From CAYNEO01 sp964396245 (GTDB lineage: Bacteria > Zixibacteria > MSB-5A5 > GN15 > FEB-12), in the NCBI GenBank assembly GCA_964396245.1, contig CAYNEO010000008.1, positions 49,792-113,791 of the forward strand: a stretch of 64,000 nt of DNA, in the 5' to 3' direction. A program made the translations under genes and the position numbers. This document shows, piece by piece, positions 47,537 through 56,796 of the stretch. The notes beneath the pieces are model-generated. The model searched no databases. It had not been told where the DNA came from and saw only the letters and a program-made list of their open reading frames with translations. Position 1 is the first letter of the stretch, and every line of letters begins with the position of its first letter.

Positions 47537-49441
47537 CTAGTTGCCAACCTTGAAGAGTTCGGTGAACCATGACCAGCCGAAACTGGCCGCGACCATGCCA
47601 ATTATCGAGAGTAACACGACGGCCGCCTTGGCGTAGTCCTGGGCTTTCAGCGAACCGAGAAGAATCGGCTCCCGCCCGAGATAGGCCGATGCGGCATAGA
47701 GTTCTTCACCGATAAGCGTGTAGTCGCACGCCACGATAAAGAACGGAATCTGCGCGATTTCGTCGGTACCCGATATCTGGATTGCCCCGGCCACGGCTCC
47801 CGTTTCGGCAAGGATTAGCGACTCCGCAAAGAACTTGCCCATGTAGACATTGGTTGCGGGCAGTTCGCGAAGCATGATGCCGTTGACCGCGGCCACGTAC
47901 GCAAACTGCGCCTGCGTCACGAAGAAGACCGTGTCCTCTTTGTACGTGTCGGGCCGGCCCGCATCCAGGTAGGCTGACTTTACAACCTCCTGCGCCACCG
48001 TCATGACGATCGGGTCATAGGCCGGAACGATAAGCTGGGTCTGGTACTCGGCTACGCGTTTCGCCACCCGGGCCAGGATAGTGAACGAAGCAATGGTGGC
48101 GATATCCGCTGCCGATCCCAGACCGAGGACATAGAGAATCGGCTTGCCCATTTCGGTAGCACGTCCAATAGCATCATCGACAGCCTCGATACCGGCCAGC
48201 GGCCGAACATACAGTTCGTGCCCTTTCCTCGCCTTGGCGACGAAATAGATGGTGAGAAATCCGAACAGCAATACAGCGATGAATACCGGCCAGCGCCCGG
48301 TGTTGAACCATTGGCCGGAACTCTCCACGGGCCCGACTATCGGCGAGGGCGTGTACACACCCGGCTCGGCCGTGAGCGCGTCAACACGATAGTAGAACGG
48401 CGCGTGGTCGGGCAGGTAGTCCCGTGATGTCCTCTCTTTCTCGCCGACATTCGAATACTGCTCTGAACCGGCAGGCACAACGCCGACGCTGTCAAATCGA
48501 CCGTAGTTCGGATACTGTGCATATGCCCCCGGAAGCCTGTCGATCGTCTTGTTCCACTCTTCTGTCAGCGGCTTGACCATCCCCTCGAAGGTGGAGAGGG
48601 AGTCCTTCAGGGCCGGGACCCAGGTCGACAGCATGCTGATGGTGTCTTTCATCAGCCGCGGCTCAAGCTCTGAGAGCGGGACGCTCGACGAGGAAACTTG
48701 CTCCATCGTACCGGCGTGATAGACGACAATACTGTCGGCTTGATAGGTGTCGGTCGTGCCGTCGGAGGAAATCACGCTCACGTTGAGCTGTGCGATTTCC
48801 GCGGGCCGAATGATACCGGGTACCAGCGAACGAAGTTCATCGAGCATCGGTGTGTCCGACGTGACGATTATCGTCTTATCGAGAACCTGCTCGCCTCCGG
48901 CGGCTTCCGTCGCGGTCGCATGCGCAATCTCGGTCCCGGTGAAAACTCTCACCGAATCGGGCGTGAACTGCCACACGCTGTCAGCGCGCTCGGTATCGGA
49001 AAAACCGGTTACACGAACGGTGTCCTTCATGAACACCACCGAATCGAGAAGCGTGAACCGGGGCTTGCCCTTTTCGTACTGCTTGAGGCGTCCCTTGAGC
49101 GTCTCCAGTCGATCTTCGGCGGTAGAAATCCAGTTGGTGACGAAATTTACACTGTCACGGAATTTGCCCACTGTGTCAACGAAGTCAGGATCCCACCTCA
49201 TGATCCGGTACATCAGCACTGTACTGTCCCCCGCACCGTCATCAGCCGACTTGGTCCACTCCAGCGTGATGGAATGGCCATGGTCGTCGGGAGTGTCAAA
49301 TGCGCGCAGGTCCGTCACCGGCGCCGGCGGCGGGATGCTGTCGGCAACCGTCGAGTCGGCAGCGACCGCTCCCTGCTGCGCCATGACCGGAACAGACAGC
49401 ATAAGGGCAAGTAACAGTGCAATCGGTAGCTTATATTTCAT
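47537..49441 (-). CDS. Module copy 1, A-type protein: FnIII with large insertion, anchor, conserved cytoplasmic domain
   Basis: 634 residues. Signal peptide (MKYKLPIALLLALMLSVPVMAQ), then an FnIII domain whose first strands (APVTDLRAFDT, ITLEWTKSADDG) are separated from its last (PFYYRVDALT) by an inserted region of about 240 residues, rich in S/T/D, with helical stretches. A transmembrane helix (PVFIAVLLFGFLTIYFVA, about 390-410) precedes the shared domain of about 200 residues (AGIEAVDDAIGRATEMG, ESLILAETGAVAGAIQI, VACDYTLIGEELYAASAYL), which resembles what I recall being annotated as DUF6754, and a C-terminal helix. ATG follows GGAGGGTAA. 47 bp from the copy 2 D gene, the widest gap between copies. 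Confidence 0.88.
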   Translation of the reverse strand: MKYKLPIALLLALMLSVPVMAQQGAVAADSTVADSIPPPAPVTDLRAFDTPDDHGHSITLEWTKSADDGAGDSTVLMYRIMRWDPDFVDTVGKFRDSVNFVTNWISTAEDRLETLKGRLKQYEKGKPRFTLLDSVVFMKDTVRVTGFSDTERADSVWQFTPDSVRVFTGTEIAHATATEAAGGEQVLDKTIIVTSDTPMLDELRSLVPGIIRPAEIAQLNVSVISSDGTTDTYQADSIVVYHAGTMEQVSSSSVPLSELEPRLMKDTISMLSTWVPALKDSLSTFEGMVKPLTEEWNKTIDRLPGAYAQYPNYGRFDSVGVVPAGSEQYSNVGEKERTSRDYLPDHAPFYYRVDALTAEPGVYTPSPIVGPVESSGQWFNTGRWPVFIAVLLFGFLTIYFVAKARKGHELYVRPLAGIEAVDDAIGRATEMGKPILYVLGLGSAADIATIASFTILARVAKRVAEYQTQLIVPAYDPIVMTVAQEVVKSAYLDAGRPDTYKEDTVFFVTQAQFAYVAAVNGIMLRELPATNVYMGKFFAESLILAETGAVAGAIQISGTDEIAQIPFFIVACDYTLIGEELYAASAYLGREPILLGSLKAQDYAKAAVVLLSIIGMVAASFGWSWFTELFKVGN

Positions 49442-49488
49442 TTACCCTCCATACCGCGTATGGAATGTTACCCACAATTCCTATCTAC

Positions 49489-50301
49489 TTAGCTAATAAG
49501 CCCTAACCAGTCTCGAAAGAGAAACGTGATGCGCCCCACGAGTAATGAAATTCGCCCCATCACGGTATAGCCGAACGACGCCCCGAAGGTAATCATGAGA
49601 ATCCATATACCGACCCTCGAAGCCTTCCCAAAAATGCCGGTGTGCTCCTTCGAGAAGAAGAAATATATCAATCCACACAGGACGCCGAGAAAGATTACCC
49701 AGTTGCTGACCATAAGGACAAACTGGCCCGTCACCGAAAGGCTCAAATTTGAAAAGAAGTGACCGAACCCCTGCCAGTCAATTAAAAGCGGGACGAAAGA
49801 CGACGATACCTGCTTGATGAAGTCTGACCGGAGATACCGGATGAAATTAAGTCCGGCGGTAGTGCCGACAATAAAAGCCAGCGACCATCGCGAGAGCCAT
49901 CCGCCTTTCGGAGACAGGCGCATGAGCAGCAACAGTCCGAGAATCACCGGCAGCCAGTAAAAGAAGTTTAAATCGCCCGGGATGTACGGCCTCTGGAAAT
50001 AATTGGACAAGCTTTCGGACAACCTCGGGAACAGGTTGCCGACTATGGTGGACCAGAAACCCTGCGACATCCAGTAAGCGGCCGAAACACCGACAAAGAG
50101 GTGCTCCGCAAATTTGTAGAACGGATTGTCCTTGTAAAGGAACGACAGGATGCACAGGGTCAAAAATGCCGCCAGCGTGACAAGGAACCCCTGTGCCAGC
50201 GTGCTTCCCTGCTCCGGATTAGCCGAAATTGATTTCGATATCCAACTGACCAGGAACAGCACGATAACGACAGCCAGGACTATGTAGCTCGAGCGCTTCA
50301 T
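49489..50301 (-). CDS. Module copy 2, D-type polytopic membrane protein
   Basis: 270 residues with seven to eight hydrophobic segments, one more at the N-terminus than the copy 3 paralogue (YIVLAVVIVLFLVSWI). Conserved blocks: FLYKDNPFYKFAEHLFVGVS, SPKGGWLSRWSLAFIVG, IYFFFSKEHTGIFG and GIWILMITFGASFGYTVMGR, ending in ISLLVGRITFLFRDWLGLI. The last block is nearly identical to copy 3 and clearly less so to copy 1. The start overlaps the C-type stop by four bases (ATGA), so translation is coupled. Function unknown. Confidence 0.87.
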   Translation of the reverse strand: MKRSSYIVLAVVIVLFLVSWISKSISANPEQGSTLAQGFLVTLAAFLTLCILSFLYKDNPFYKFAEHLFVGVSAAYWMSQGFWSTIVGNLFPRLSESLSNYFQRPYIPGDLNFFYWLPVILGLLLLMRLSPKGGWLSRWSLAFIVGTTAGLNFIRYLRSDFIKQVSSSFVPLLIDWQGFGHFFSNLSLSVTGQFVLMVSNWVIFLGVLCGLIYFFFSKEHTGIFGKASRVGIWILMITFGASFGYTVMGRISLLVGRITFLFRDWLGLIS

Positions 50302-51257
50302 CGTTTGCGCCTCGTCCGCTGGAACCGGAAATAGAGAATATTACCGATGATGATGAAGGACATGATAACCATGTGCGCCATGGTCTGCGGCCCCATCATC
50401 CGGAGACCGGGCGTTGGCATACCCTTGAATTTCGGATAAACACGCATCAGTTCCGACTCGTATTCCGCCGCACCTTTGATGCCGCCAAGAATACCGAGAA
50501 GCTGCTTGGGATAGTACGGGTACAACTGCGGCGCGACGACAGCCGCCACACCTCCCGCGGTGGGCACGTTGCCCGGATCAGCCACAAACAAAACCCATTC
50601 CTTGACTCCGGGCTTGCCGCCGCCGACAGAAATCACCAGGCTGACATCTTTAACGGATGTGATCCCTTTCAGAACCTGGATACTGTCGTACGGAACACCG
50701 TTGACATCGGTGGGGAACATCTTCTTGAAATTCGTGATGATCACGTTGAGCACGCCCTCGTTGCCGGCCTTGTAACCCATGTCGACGTAATCGACGCCGT
50801 CGATTTTATCCGGAAAGTCGGCGTTCACAACATCCCGAAACGTATTATTCAACTGCGATTGACCCGTGGCCCACAGACTCATGAAAATGACTTTGAGATT
50901 CCGTGCCAGGCAGTGCCGGGTGAAAGCGTTGGCCATCGGCTGAACCTCGGGTGCCATAGCCGGATCGAAATCAAACGAAATGAGCACGCGCGAACCTTCA
51001 GGAAGAGATTCCACCTTGTCGAAGACCGATTTTACGACCGGTGTCGCCTTCTCCGTAAACGTGAGCGGAAAAAGTATCGGCGTTGCGACGGCCACGAAGA
51101 TGAACAGGAAAATTACCCGTCGTTCGACTTCCTTGCCGCGAATCGCCCTGAGCAGAAGCCAGATCAACCCGCCAAAGACAATGATTACCGAGACGGCCTG
51201 CCCGACGCCAAAGCCGCCCAAAAGGACAAATGGGTGGATAAACTCAGGCACTGTCAT
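50298..51257 (-). CDS. Module copy 2, C-type membrane-anchored alpha/beta protein
   Basis: 319 residues. The start at 51257 (after GGGGG) is preferred to 51329, which would lie deep inside the B-type gene; it overlaps that gene by 14 bp. Two N-terminal hydrophobic segments (GVGQAVSVIIVFGGLIWLLL and VIFLFIFVAVATPILFPL), a soluble domain with VLISFDFDPAMAPEVQPMA, GVDYVDMGYKAGNE, FPTDVNGVPYDS, and LYPYYPKQLLGILGGI with GAAEYES, then a C-terminal helix (AHMVIMSFIIIGNILYF) and a basic end. The D-x-D-P-x4-E-x2-PMA motif is kept in all three copies. Function unknown. Confidence 0.87.
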   Translation of the reverse strand: MTVPEFIHPFVLLGGFGVGQAVSVIIVFGGLIWLLLRAIRGKEVERRVIFLFIFVAVATPILFPLTFTEKATPVVKSVFDKVESLPEGSRVLISFDFDPAMAPEVQPMANAFTRHCLARNLKVIFMSLWATGQSQLNNTFRDVVNADFPDKIDGVDYVDMGYKAGNEGVLNVIITNFKKMFPTDVNGVPYDSIQVLKGITSVKDVSLVISVGGGKPGVKEWVLFVADPGNVPTAGGVAAVVAPQLYPYYPKQLLGILGGIKGAAEYESELMRVYPKFKGMPTPGLRMMGPQTMAHMVIMSFIIIGNILYFRFQRTRRKR

Positions 51258-51921
51258 CCCCCAGGTATGTGCGTTCGATGCCGAGGATAAGGCGCAGTGA
51301 CATCGCCACAACACCCAGACCGATACCAATCATGATAGAGCGCTGCCCGGCCAGGTTCGGCGAGTTCATTATCCAGATGGCAAGGTTGGGTATCTGAAGT
51401 ACCGAGAACGACGGCGGTATCCACGAAGTAACCAGTGTCCCAAATGGCGTTCTGCCAAGCAAAATGATAAAAGCTGCAATCAGCAGAATAGTCGCCTCGA
51501 GGTTCTTGGCGCGGAATGCCCGGTACGATGCCGAGGCCACGAAAAACGCGAGCAAAGCGTACATGGTCGAGCCAAGCGGGACAAAGACATTCACATATAT
51601 AATCTGGAAAAGCGATCCTTCGGCCGTCACCGATGCCGCGATACCGCCCGGGTTGCCGATTTTGAACAGACCGGCCGCCAGCATCAGGGCAAAAGCAGCG
51701 AGCGTGACGATGGAGAATGGCCAGTCCCTCCCTCTGCGCGCCAGTTTGGTGATGTGCACTCTCAGCAGATTACCACCGCCGAGGAAAAACGCAAAGACCG
51801 CGATAATATCGAAAAACAGCGTGAAATCCTCGCCGAGCGTTTCGGTCGGCGGAAAGAAAACCGCCAGGATCAGCAGGAAGCCGACAAAGAACGTTATGAA
51901 AATCGGCACACCACGTTTCAT
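51244..51921 (-). CDS. Module copy 2, B-type polytopic membrane protein
   Basis: 225 residues with about six hydrophobic segments. Conserved with the paralogues: STMYALLAFFVASASYRAFR then AKNLEATILL, LLGRTPFGTLVTSWIP, MNSPNLAGQRSIMIGIGLG, and LILGIERTYLG. Starts three bases after the A-type stop and overlaps the C-type gene. The first 100 residues vary most between copies. No known functional motif. Predicted inner membrane; role unknown. Confidence 0.87.
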   Translation of the reverse strand: MKRGVPIFITFFVGFLLILAVFFPPTETLGEDFTLFFDIIAVFAFFLGGGNLLRVHITKLARRGRDWPFSIVTLAAFALMLAAGLFKIGNPGGIAASVTAEGSLFQIIYVNVFVPLGSTMYALLAFFVASASYRAFRAKNLEATILLIAAFIILLGRTPFGTLVTSWIPPSFSVLQIPNLAIWIMNSPNLAGQRSIMIGIGLGVVAMSLRLILGIERTYLGDDSA

Positions 51922-51924
51922 TCT

Positions 51925-53205
51925 TTACTGCCCCGAGGAAGAGAATATGTAGTTCAGGAAATTCAGCACGGTATGCATCGACTCCCAGTTGAAGGCTACT
52001 TGTAGTGTGGCCGCAATAACGCCAACGACAATAAACACCATGGCAATGCCCTTGCCGATATCCTGTCCCTTGAGAGAACCGAGTTGCTTCGGTTCACCCG
52101 ACAGGTATGCGGAAGCCGCGAAAAGCTCTTCGCCGATAAGCGTGAAATCGCAGGCGGCAATGAAGAACGGCAGCTGCGCCGGACGGGCGGTGCCGGCAAT
52201 CTGAATGGCGCCGACCGAGTTGCCTGTTTCGGCCAGGATGAGCGACTCGGCGAAAAACGCCCCGAGCAGAAAAATCGTCGCCGGTTTCTCGCGAACCATG
52301 ATACCGTCGACCGCAGCCACATATCCGAACTGTTCGTCGGTTACGTAGTTCACCATGTCGTCGCTGTAGGCATCCGGGCGACCGGCCGCCAGATATGACG
52401 CCTTGATGGTCTCGCGTGCGGTCGTCATCACGAGTGAACGGGATACGGGCATCCTGATTTGAGTGTCATACTTGGCAATCACGCGAGAAACACGGCCGAG
52501 AATTGTGATGGCCGCCAGCGTCTGGACATCATCCATGTCGTTGATGCCGGGGATAAAGAGGATGGGTCGCCCCATTTCGGTGGCGCGCCCGATTGCCTCG
52601 TCAACCGCCTCCAACCCGGCGATTTTTCGCACGAACAGCTTCTTGCCCTTCTTGGCCGAGCTGATATAGATGACGACCGATGCTCCGATAATGAGCGCCA
52701 CCACGAACAGCGGCGCCAGACTGAAATTCACCCACTCCCGTTGCGGCGTTATCGGCGCGGTAACAACCGATTGCGCCATACCGCCGTCGCCCAGAGCAAC
52801 GACATAGTACGTGTAGCTTGAATCGCGACTGACCTTTTCATCCTTGTAGTACGGACTTCCACCCGCCAGGATCTCGGCGATCTTATCGTACGGGCCGCCT
52901 CCCGAGCTTCGATAAATCTCGTACTTCGACACCCGACCAACTTCGGGCACATCGTCGATAGACGGTACCCACGTCAGTTCGATTGCGTTGCCGTTGTCGT
53001 AACGAAAATCCGAGGCTATTAACGTGGTCGGCGGCGCCAGAGCTGTCTGGGCGCTGTCGACGGTATTGGTGGCCTCACGGGGCGGCTGAGCTTCCTGTGA
53101 GTATAAGTTGCAGGCGAAAAAAGATAGAAGAAAAAGGAGTGCGAGGATTTGAAGGCGGCCGTTGCTAATCCTGAAGTTTACAACTGTCGTCTGATGATGC
53201 GGCAC
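51925..53205 (-). CDS. Module copy 2, A-type protein: FnIII, anchor, conserved cytoplasmic domain
   Basis: 426 residues. Exported N-terminus (ILALLFLLSFFACNLYSQ), a compact FnIII domain (residues about 55-140; IELTWVPSIDDVPEVGRVSK, SRDSSYTYYVVAL), a transmembrane helix (FVVALIIGASVVIYI), then the shared domain with KKLFVRKIAGLEAVDEAIG, ILFIPGINDMDDVQTLAAIT, ESLILAETGNSVGAIQI and AACDFTLIGEELFAASAYL, and a final helix. Start is GTG, sharing one base with the copy 3 D stop (TAGTG), so copies 3 and 2 are translationally linked. The conserved cytoplasmic domain follows a stop-transfer helix; FnIII lies outside. Function unknown. Confidence 0.88.
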   Translation of the reverse strand: MPHHQTTVVNFRISNGRLQILALLFLLSFFACNLYSQEAQPPREATNTVDSAQTALAPPTTLIASDFRYDNGNAIELTWVPSIDDVPEVGRVSKYEIYRSSGGGPYDKIAEILAGGSPYYKDEKVSRDSSYTYYVVALGDGGMAQSVVTAPITPQREWVNFSLAPLFVVALIIGASVVIYISSAKKGKKLFVRKIAGLEAVDEAIGRATEMGRPILFIPGINDMDDVQTLAAITILGRVSRVIAKYDTQIRMPVSRSLVMTTARETIKASYLAAGRPDAYSDDMVNYVTDEQFGYVAAVDGIMVREKPATIFLLGAFFAESLILAETGNSVGAIQIAGTARPAQLPFFIAACDFTLIGEELFAASAYLSGEPKQLGSLKGQDIGKGIAMVFIVVGVIAATLQVAFNWESMHTVLNFLNYIFSSSGQ

Positions 53206-53837
53206 TATCTAATCATCCCTAACCAATCACCGAGTAGAAAGTCAATCCGACCAATCAAAAGTGACATACGGCTCATGACCGTGTAGCCAAACGAAGCACC
53301 GAAAGTTATCATAAGGAAGAAAATACCGACCTTGGCCGTGCCACCGAAAACGCCCCGGTGCTCCTTGGAGAAGAAGAAATACACCAGACCCGAGAACGTT
53401 CCTATGGCTACGACAAAATTGCCAACAATGTCGTAGAGGGTAGCCGACGTTCCGTTCGGGTTGGGACCGAACAGCGGCATGACCGTGCTGCGAACCTGGC
53501 TCATCACGTCGGAAGCAAAGTAGTTCATCAGGTACAGCCCGGCCGTGGCGCCGACAATAAACGACAGCGGCCACCTGGAAATCCAGCCAATTTTGGGGAA
53601 GAGCCGCAGAAGCATGAGGACGCCGAGTATCGCCCCGACCCAGAGCCAGGGGTCCTCGGTCCGGCCCGTCCAGAACTTGCCGTACAAATTGTCCCAGAAG
53701 AGAACCACGAACCAGTAGCCGGCCGAGATACCGACGAAGATCGCCTCACTGAGCTTGTACCATGGGTTGTCTTTATAGAGAAATGAGATGATTCCCAGGG
53801 TGAGAAAAGCTGCTACCCATACGGCTACATGTTCCAT
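53205..53837 (-). CDS. Module copy 3, D-type polytopic membrane protein
   Basis: 210 residues, the shortest D protein, with six hydrophobic segments and no N- or C-terminal extension, so it probably shows the minimal form. Conserved blocks: FLYKDNPWYKLSEAIFVGIS, FPKIGWISRWPLSFIVG, VYFFFSKEHRGVFG and MITFGASFGYTVMSRMSLLI, ending in GRIDFLLGDWLGMI. ATG start after an intergenic stretch of 30 bp. Role unknown. Confidence 0.87.
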   Translation of the reverse strand: MEHVAVWVAAFLTLGIISFLYKDNPWYKLSEAIFVGISAGYWFVVLFWDNLYGKFWTGRTEDPWLWVGAILGVLMLLRLFPKIGWISRWPLSFIVGATAGLYLMNYFASDVMSQVRSTVMPLFGPNPNGTSATLYDIVGNFVVAIGTFSGLVYFFFSKEHRGVFGGTAKVGIFFLMITFGASFGYTVMSRMSLLIGRIDFLLGDWLGMIR

Positions 53838-53867
53838 ACTCGATATGTCTCTCGCGTCACGTTCTCG

Positions 53868-54872
53868 TTACAGTTTGCTCTTTCGGCCTTCTCTGAAGAA
53901 GGCGACGTTACCGATAATAATAAAAGCGATCACGATCATGTGCGCAAAGGACTGCGAATTCATGAAGGTCGTCGCTTTGCCGTGGTACCCGGTCAGCGCC
54001 TCGTATTCGGCGGCGCCGTTCATACCACCCAGCACTCCCCGCAATTGACCGGCACGATAATACGGGTAGATCATCGGCGCCTGCACCGCGGTGTTGCCCG
54101 CACCGATTTTCAAGCCGTACCGGTCGGCGGCCACCTGCACCCACTCTTTGGTGCCGGGATAGCCGGCGGAGAGATTTATGGAATAATCTATATTTGAGAA
54201 GTTCTTGACATCTCTAACCAGCGGGATCTGGTCGTAGGGCGTTCCCCGGTAATCCTGCGCAAACATCGAGCTGAAATCCGCGCCCATACGCTGGATCACA
54301 AACTCATTCCCCGTCTGGAATCCGAGGTTCACGTAGTCGACGCCGTACTTGAGATTGAGATTGGCCACCTCAGGGAGGTTCATAACCTCATCAATCGCGA
54401 GATTGGCCTGTTGCGGACCTTGCGGCCAGAGTCCGATAATGATGACCTTCAACCCTTCGAGAAAACACTGGCGGATGAACGCCTCGGCCATCGGCTGTAG
54501 CTCGGGGGCGGACGGCGGATCGTAGTCGAATGAAATGAGAACTTTTGAACCTTTCGGCAATTCGCTCAGGTCGGTATATATTGTCGTGACTTCGGGCGAA
54601 ATCCAGATCTTCTGCGTGATTGTCATGAGGAACGGCATCGTGACGGCGATGCCAACGTAGAGGAATACAACGCGACGGTCGACGAGGTGTCCCTGAAGCG
54701 TGCGAATCAGAAAATAGAGAAGCGACAGGGCCATCAAAATGATCACCACTACCGACCAGCCGGTCGAGAGCTTGACGATTCCGAACCATCCCTCGATACG
54801 GCCAATATAGTACACAAAGCTGGCTACCAGGATGATGATAACCACTATGATTTCCTTTATCCTCGTACTCAT
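53868..54872 (-). CDS. Module copy 3, C-type membrane-anchored alpha/beta protein
   Basis: 334 residues. Three N-terminal hydrophobic segments (EIIVVIIILVASFVYYIG, VVVIILMALSLLYFLI, VVFLYVGIAVTMPFLM), then the soluble domain: VLISFDYDPPSAPELQPMA, GVDYVNLGFQTGNEFV, GTPYDQIPLV, GYPGTKEWVQ, IYPYYRAGQLRGVLGGM and GAAEYEALTG; a C-terminal helix (AHMIVIAFIIIGNVAFF) and basic end follow. Three bases after the B-type stop. The soluble domain is topologically on the same side as the FnIII domain of the A protein if the usual positive-inside rule holds. Function unknown. Confidence 0.87.
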   Translation of the reverse strand: MSTRIKEIIVVIIILVASFVYYIGRIEGWFGIVKLSTGWSVVVIILMALSLLYFLIRTLQGHLVDRRVVFLYVGIAVTMPFLMTITQKIWISPEVTTIYTDLSELPKGSKVLISFDYDPPSAPELQPMAEAFIRQCFLEGLKVIIIGLWPQGPQQANLAIDEVMNLPEVANLNLKYGVDYVNLGFQTGNEFVIQRMGADFSSMFAQDYRGTPYDQIPLVRDVKNFSNIDYSINLSAGYPGTKEWVQVAADRYGLKIGAGNTAVQAPMIYPYYRAGQLRGVLGGMNGAAEYEALTGYHGKATTFMNSQSFAHMIVIAFIIIGNVAFFREGRKSKL

Positions 54873-54875
54873 CTC

Positions 54876-55523
54876 TTATTCGCCTCCAAGATGGGATCGT
54901 TCGATCCCGAGAATGATGCGCAGCGAGGTGGACACAATGCCAAGTGCGACGCCTATCATGATAGCTCTCTGCCCGGCGGCATTGGGGAAATTCATTACCC
55001 AGGATGCCAGGCTCGACAGTCGCCAGCCCTCGGGCATGAACTGGGTCAGGGTGTCGCCGACCGGCACACGTCCGAGCATGACGAAGAAAGCCGCCAGCAA
55101 CAGAAGCGTGGCTTCCACGTTGCGCGCCCGGAAAGCACGGTAGGATGCCGATGCAACGTAGAACGCCAGGATGGCGAACATCGTGGCCGACAGCGACGAA
55201 TATACATACACATAGAGCCAGTCAAAGGTCGTCCCGGGTTCCCGGAAGCTGGCGCCACCGACGAAACCGATAATCGTCATGACAAAAAACGAAATGATGA
55301 TCACTCCCGAATAGCCCCAGTCCTTACCGCGCTTGGCAACCTTCTGCAACGAAATCTTCAACAGGTTCAGGGCGCCGAGCCAGATCGCAAAGGCCTGGAC
55401 AATGGAGAACCAGTCGGAGAACCAGTCGCTCATCCTGTTGAGGGGATAGTGGGGAATGAAATACTGGACAACGAAGACCACGCCCACGATGCCGGTAATC
55501 AGTAAGGGAATTTCTCTGCGCAT
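54876..55523 (-). CDS. Module copy 3, B-type polytopic membrane protein
   Basis: 215 residues with about six hydrophobic segments. Conserved blocks: SATMFAILAFYVASASYRAF then RARNVEATLLLLAAFFVMLG, MNFPNAAGQRAIMIGVALG and LRIILGIERSHLG. The ATG comes one base after the A-type stop codon, so translation is coupled. N-terminal half contains NLLKISLQKVAKRGKDWGYS, a basic loop also seen in copy 2 (LLRVHITKLARRGRDWPFS), likely cytoplasmic. Function unknown. Confidence 0.87.
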   Translation of the reverse strand: MRREIPLLITGIVGVVFVVQYFIPHYPLNRMSDWFSDWFSIVQAFAIWLGALNLLKISLQKVAKRGKDWGYSGVIIISFFVMTIIGFVGGASFREPGTTFDWLYVYVYSSLSATMFAILAFYVASASYRAFRARNVEATLLLLAAFFVMLGRVPVGDTLTQFMPEGWRLSSLASWVMNFPNAAGQRAIMIGVALGIVSTSLRIILGIERSHLGGE

Positions 55524-55524
55524 G

Positions 55525-56796
55525 TCAGCCTATCACCGTAAACAAAGATGAAAAACTCCAGATGTGGAACGTCTCGAGAATGATGCCCACAACGATGGCC
55601 ACCAGAATGACCGCTTTGCCGATATCCTGTCCTTTTAGCGAGCCGAGCAGTTTGGGTTCGCGCGACAGGTAGGCCGATGCGGCGAAAAGCTCCTCTCCGA
55701 TCAGCGTGTAGTCACAGGCAGCCACGAAGAACGGCAGCTGGGCAGGCATGCCCGTACCGGCGATCTGGATAGCCCCGATTGAGTTGCCGGTCTCGGCCAG
55801 AATCAGGGATTCGGCATAGAAGGCGCCCATATAAAAAACGGTAGCCGGCTCTTCACGGACCATCATGCCGTCGATAGCAGCTGCGTAACCGAATTGATCG
55901 TCAGTCAGATAGTGGACCTGGTCCTCGTGATACGCATCCGGCCGACCGGCCTTTGCATACGCTTCCTTCACCATTTCCTTAGAAGTGACGAGTACCAGCG
56001 AACGTGAAACCGGAACTTCGAGCCAAGTGTCATAGCGAGCGGCCAGCTCGGCCACACGCCCGAGAATAGTCACCCCGGCAATCGTCTGGACATTATCCAT
56101 ATCCTGGGTGCCGGGAACATAAAATATCTTCTTGCCCATCTCGGTGGCGCGCCCGACCGCTTCATCCACAGCTTCGAGACCGGCGATTTTCCGGATGAAC
56201 AACTTCTTGCCGGCCTTGGCCTGGCTGATGTAAAAGATGATGAGCGCACAGAGTATAAATACTCCCACAAACACGTTTATGCGCTGCATGTTGAACCATT
56301 GTGCGGACGACTCGACCGGCCCGGCCACATTTGACTGGGCTCGCGCCACCCACTGGACCTCGTTATTGACGAGGTGCGAATTTACCGCTTCCACGGCGTA
56401 GTAGTAGGTGGAATCGTCGTTGGTGTTGCCGTCAATGAGACTCGTATCCCCGGGGGCGACTTCGCCGACCTGCTTGAACGGACCGGTTTGACTGGTGGAT
56501 CTCAGCACGACATAGCCGGTCACCTTGCCCCCCTCGACATCACTGGGCGATTTGGTCCAGGCAATATCGATCGATCCACCGGCGTCGTCCGGATTATCCC
56601 TGACACGCACGTCAGATGGGGGCTGCGGGTACGCGTCGGCCGGCGGTATGGTATCCCTCTGGAGGGCGGAGGTGCTTGTGTCCGGAGGTGATACCTCCTG
56701 GGCCGGCAAATCCGTGCCAATGAGCAAAACCGCCGCAAAGGCAACAAAAAAGACCACAGCGGGGATGTGGTCGAGTATGCGCCGGGGTGATATCAA
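55525..56796 (-). CDS. Module copy 3, A-type protein: FnIII, anchor, conserved cytoplasmic domain
   Basis: About 423 residues; first gene of the cluster. Start placed at TTG 56796 because GAGG lies nine bases before it; a TTG 15 bases upstream has no such site. Exported N-terminus (IPAVVFFVAFAAVLLIG), FnIII domain (residues about 55-160; SIDIAWTKSPSDVEGGKVTG, STYYYAVEAVNSH), a transmembrane helix (VGVFILCALIIFYISQ), the shared domain (KKLFIRKIAGLEAVDEAVG, IFYVPGTQDMDNVQTIAGVT, ESLILAETGNSIGAIQI, AACDYTLIGEELFAASAYL) and a last helix. Closest to copy 2 by eye. A cytoplasmic domain of about 200 residues has a conserved acidic pair (GEEL) and a Cys-Asp but no recognised catalytic fold. Confidence 0.88.
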   Translation of the reverse strand: MISPRRILDHIPAVVFFVAFAAVLLIGTDLPAQEVSPPDTSTSALQRDTIPPADAYPQPPSDVRVRDNPDDAGGSIDIAWTKSPSDVEGGKVTGYVVLRSTSQTGPFKQVGEVAPGDTSLIDGNTNDDSTYYYAVEAVNSHLVNNEVQWVARAQSNVAGPVESSAQWFNMQRINVFVGVFILCALIIFYISQAKAGKKLFIRKIAGLEAVDEAVGRATEMGKKIFYVPGTQDMDNVQTIAGVTILGRVAELAARYDTWLEVPVSRSLVLVTSKEMVKEAYAKAGRPDAYHEDQVHYLTDDQFGYAAAIDGMMVREEPATVFYMGAFYAESLILAETGNSIGAIQIAGTGMPAQLPFFVAACDYTLIGEELFAASAYLSREPKLLGSLKGQDIGKAVILVAIVVGIILETFHIWSFSSLFTVIG

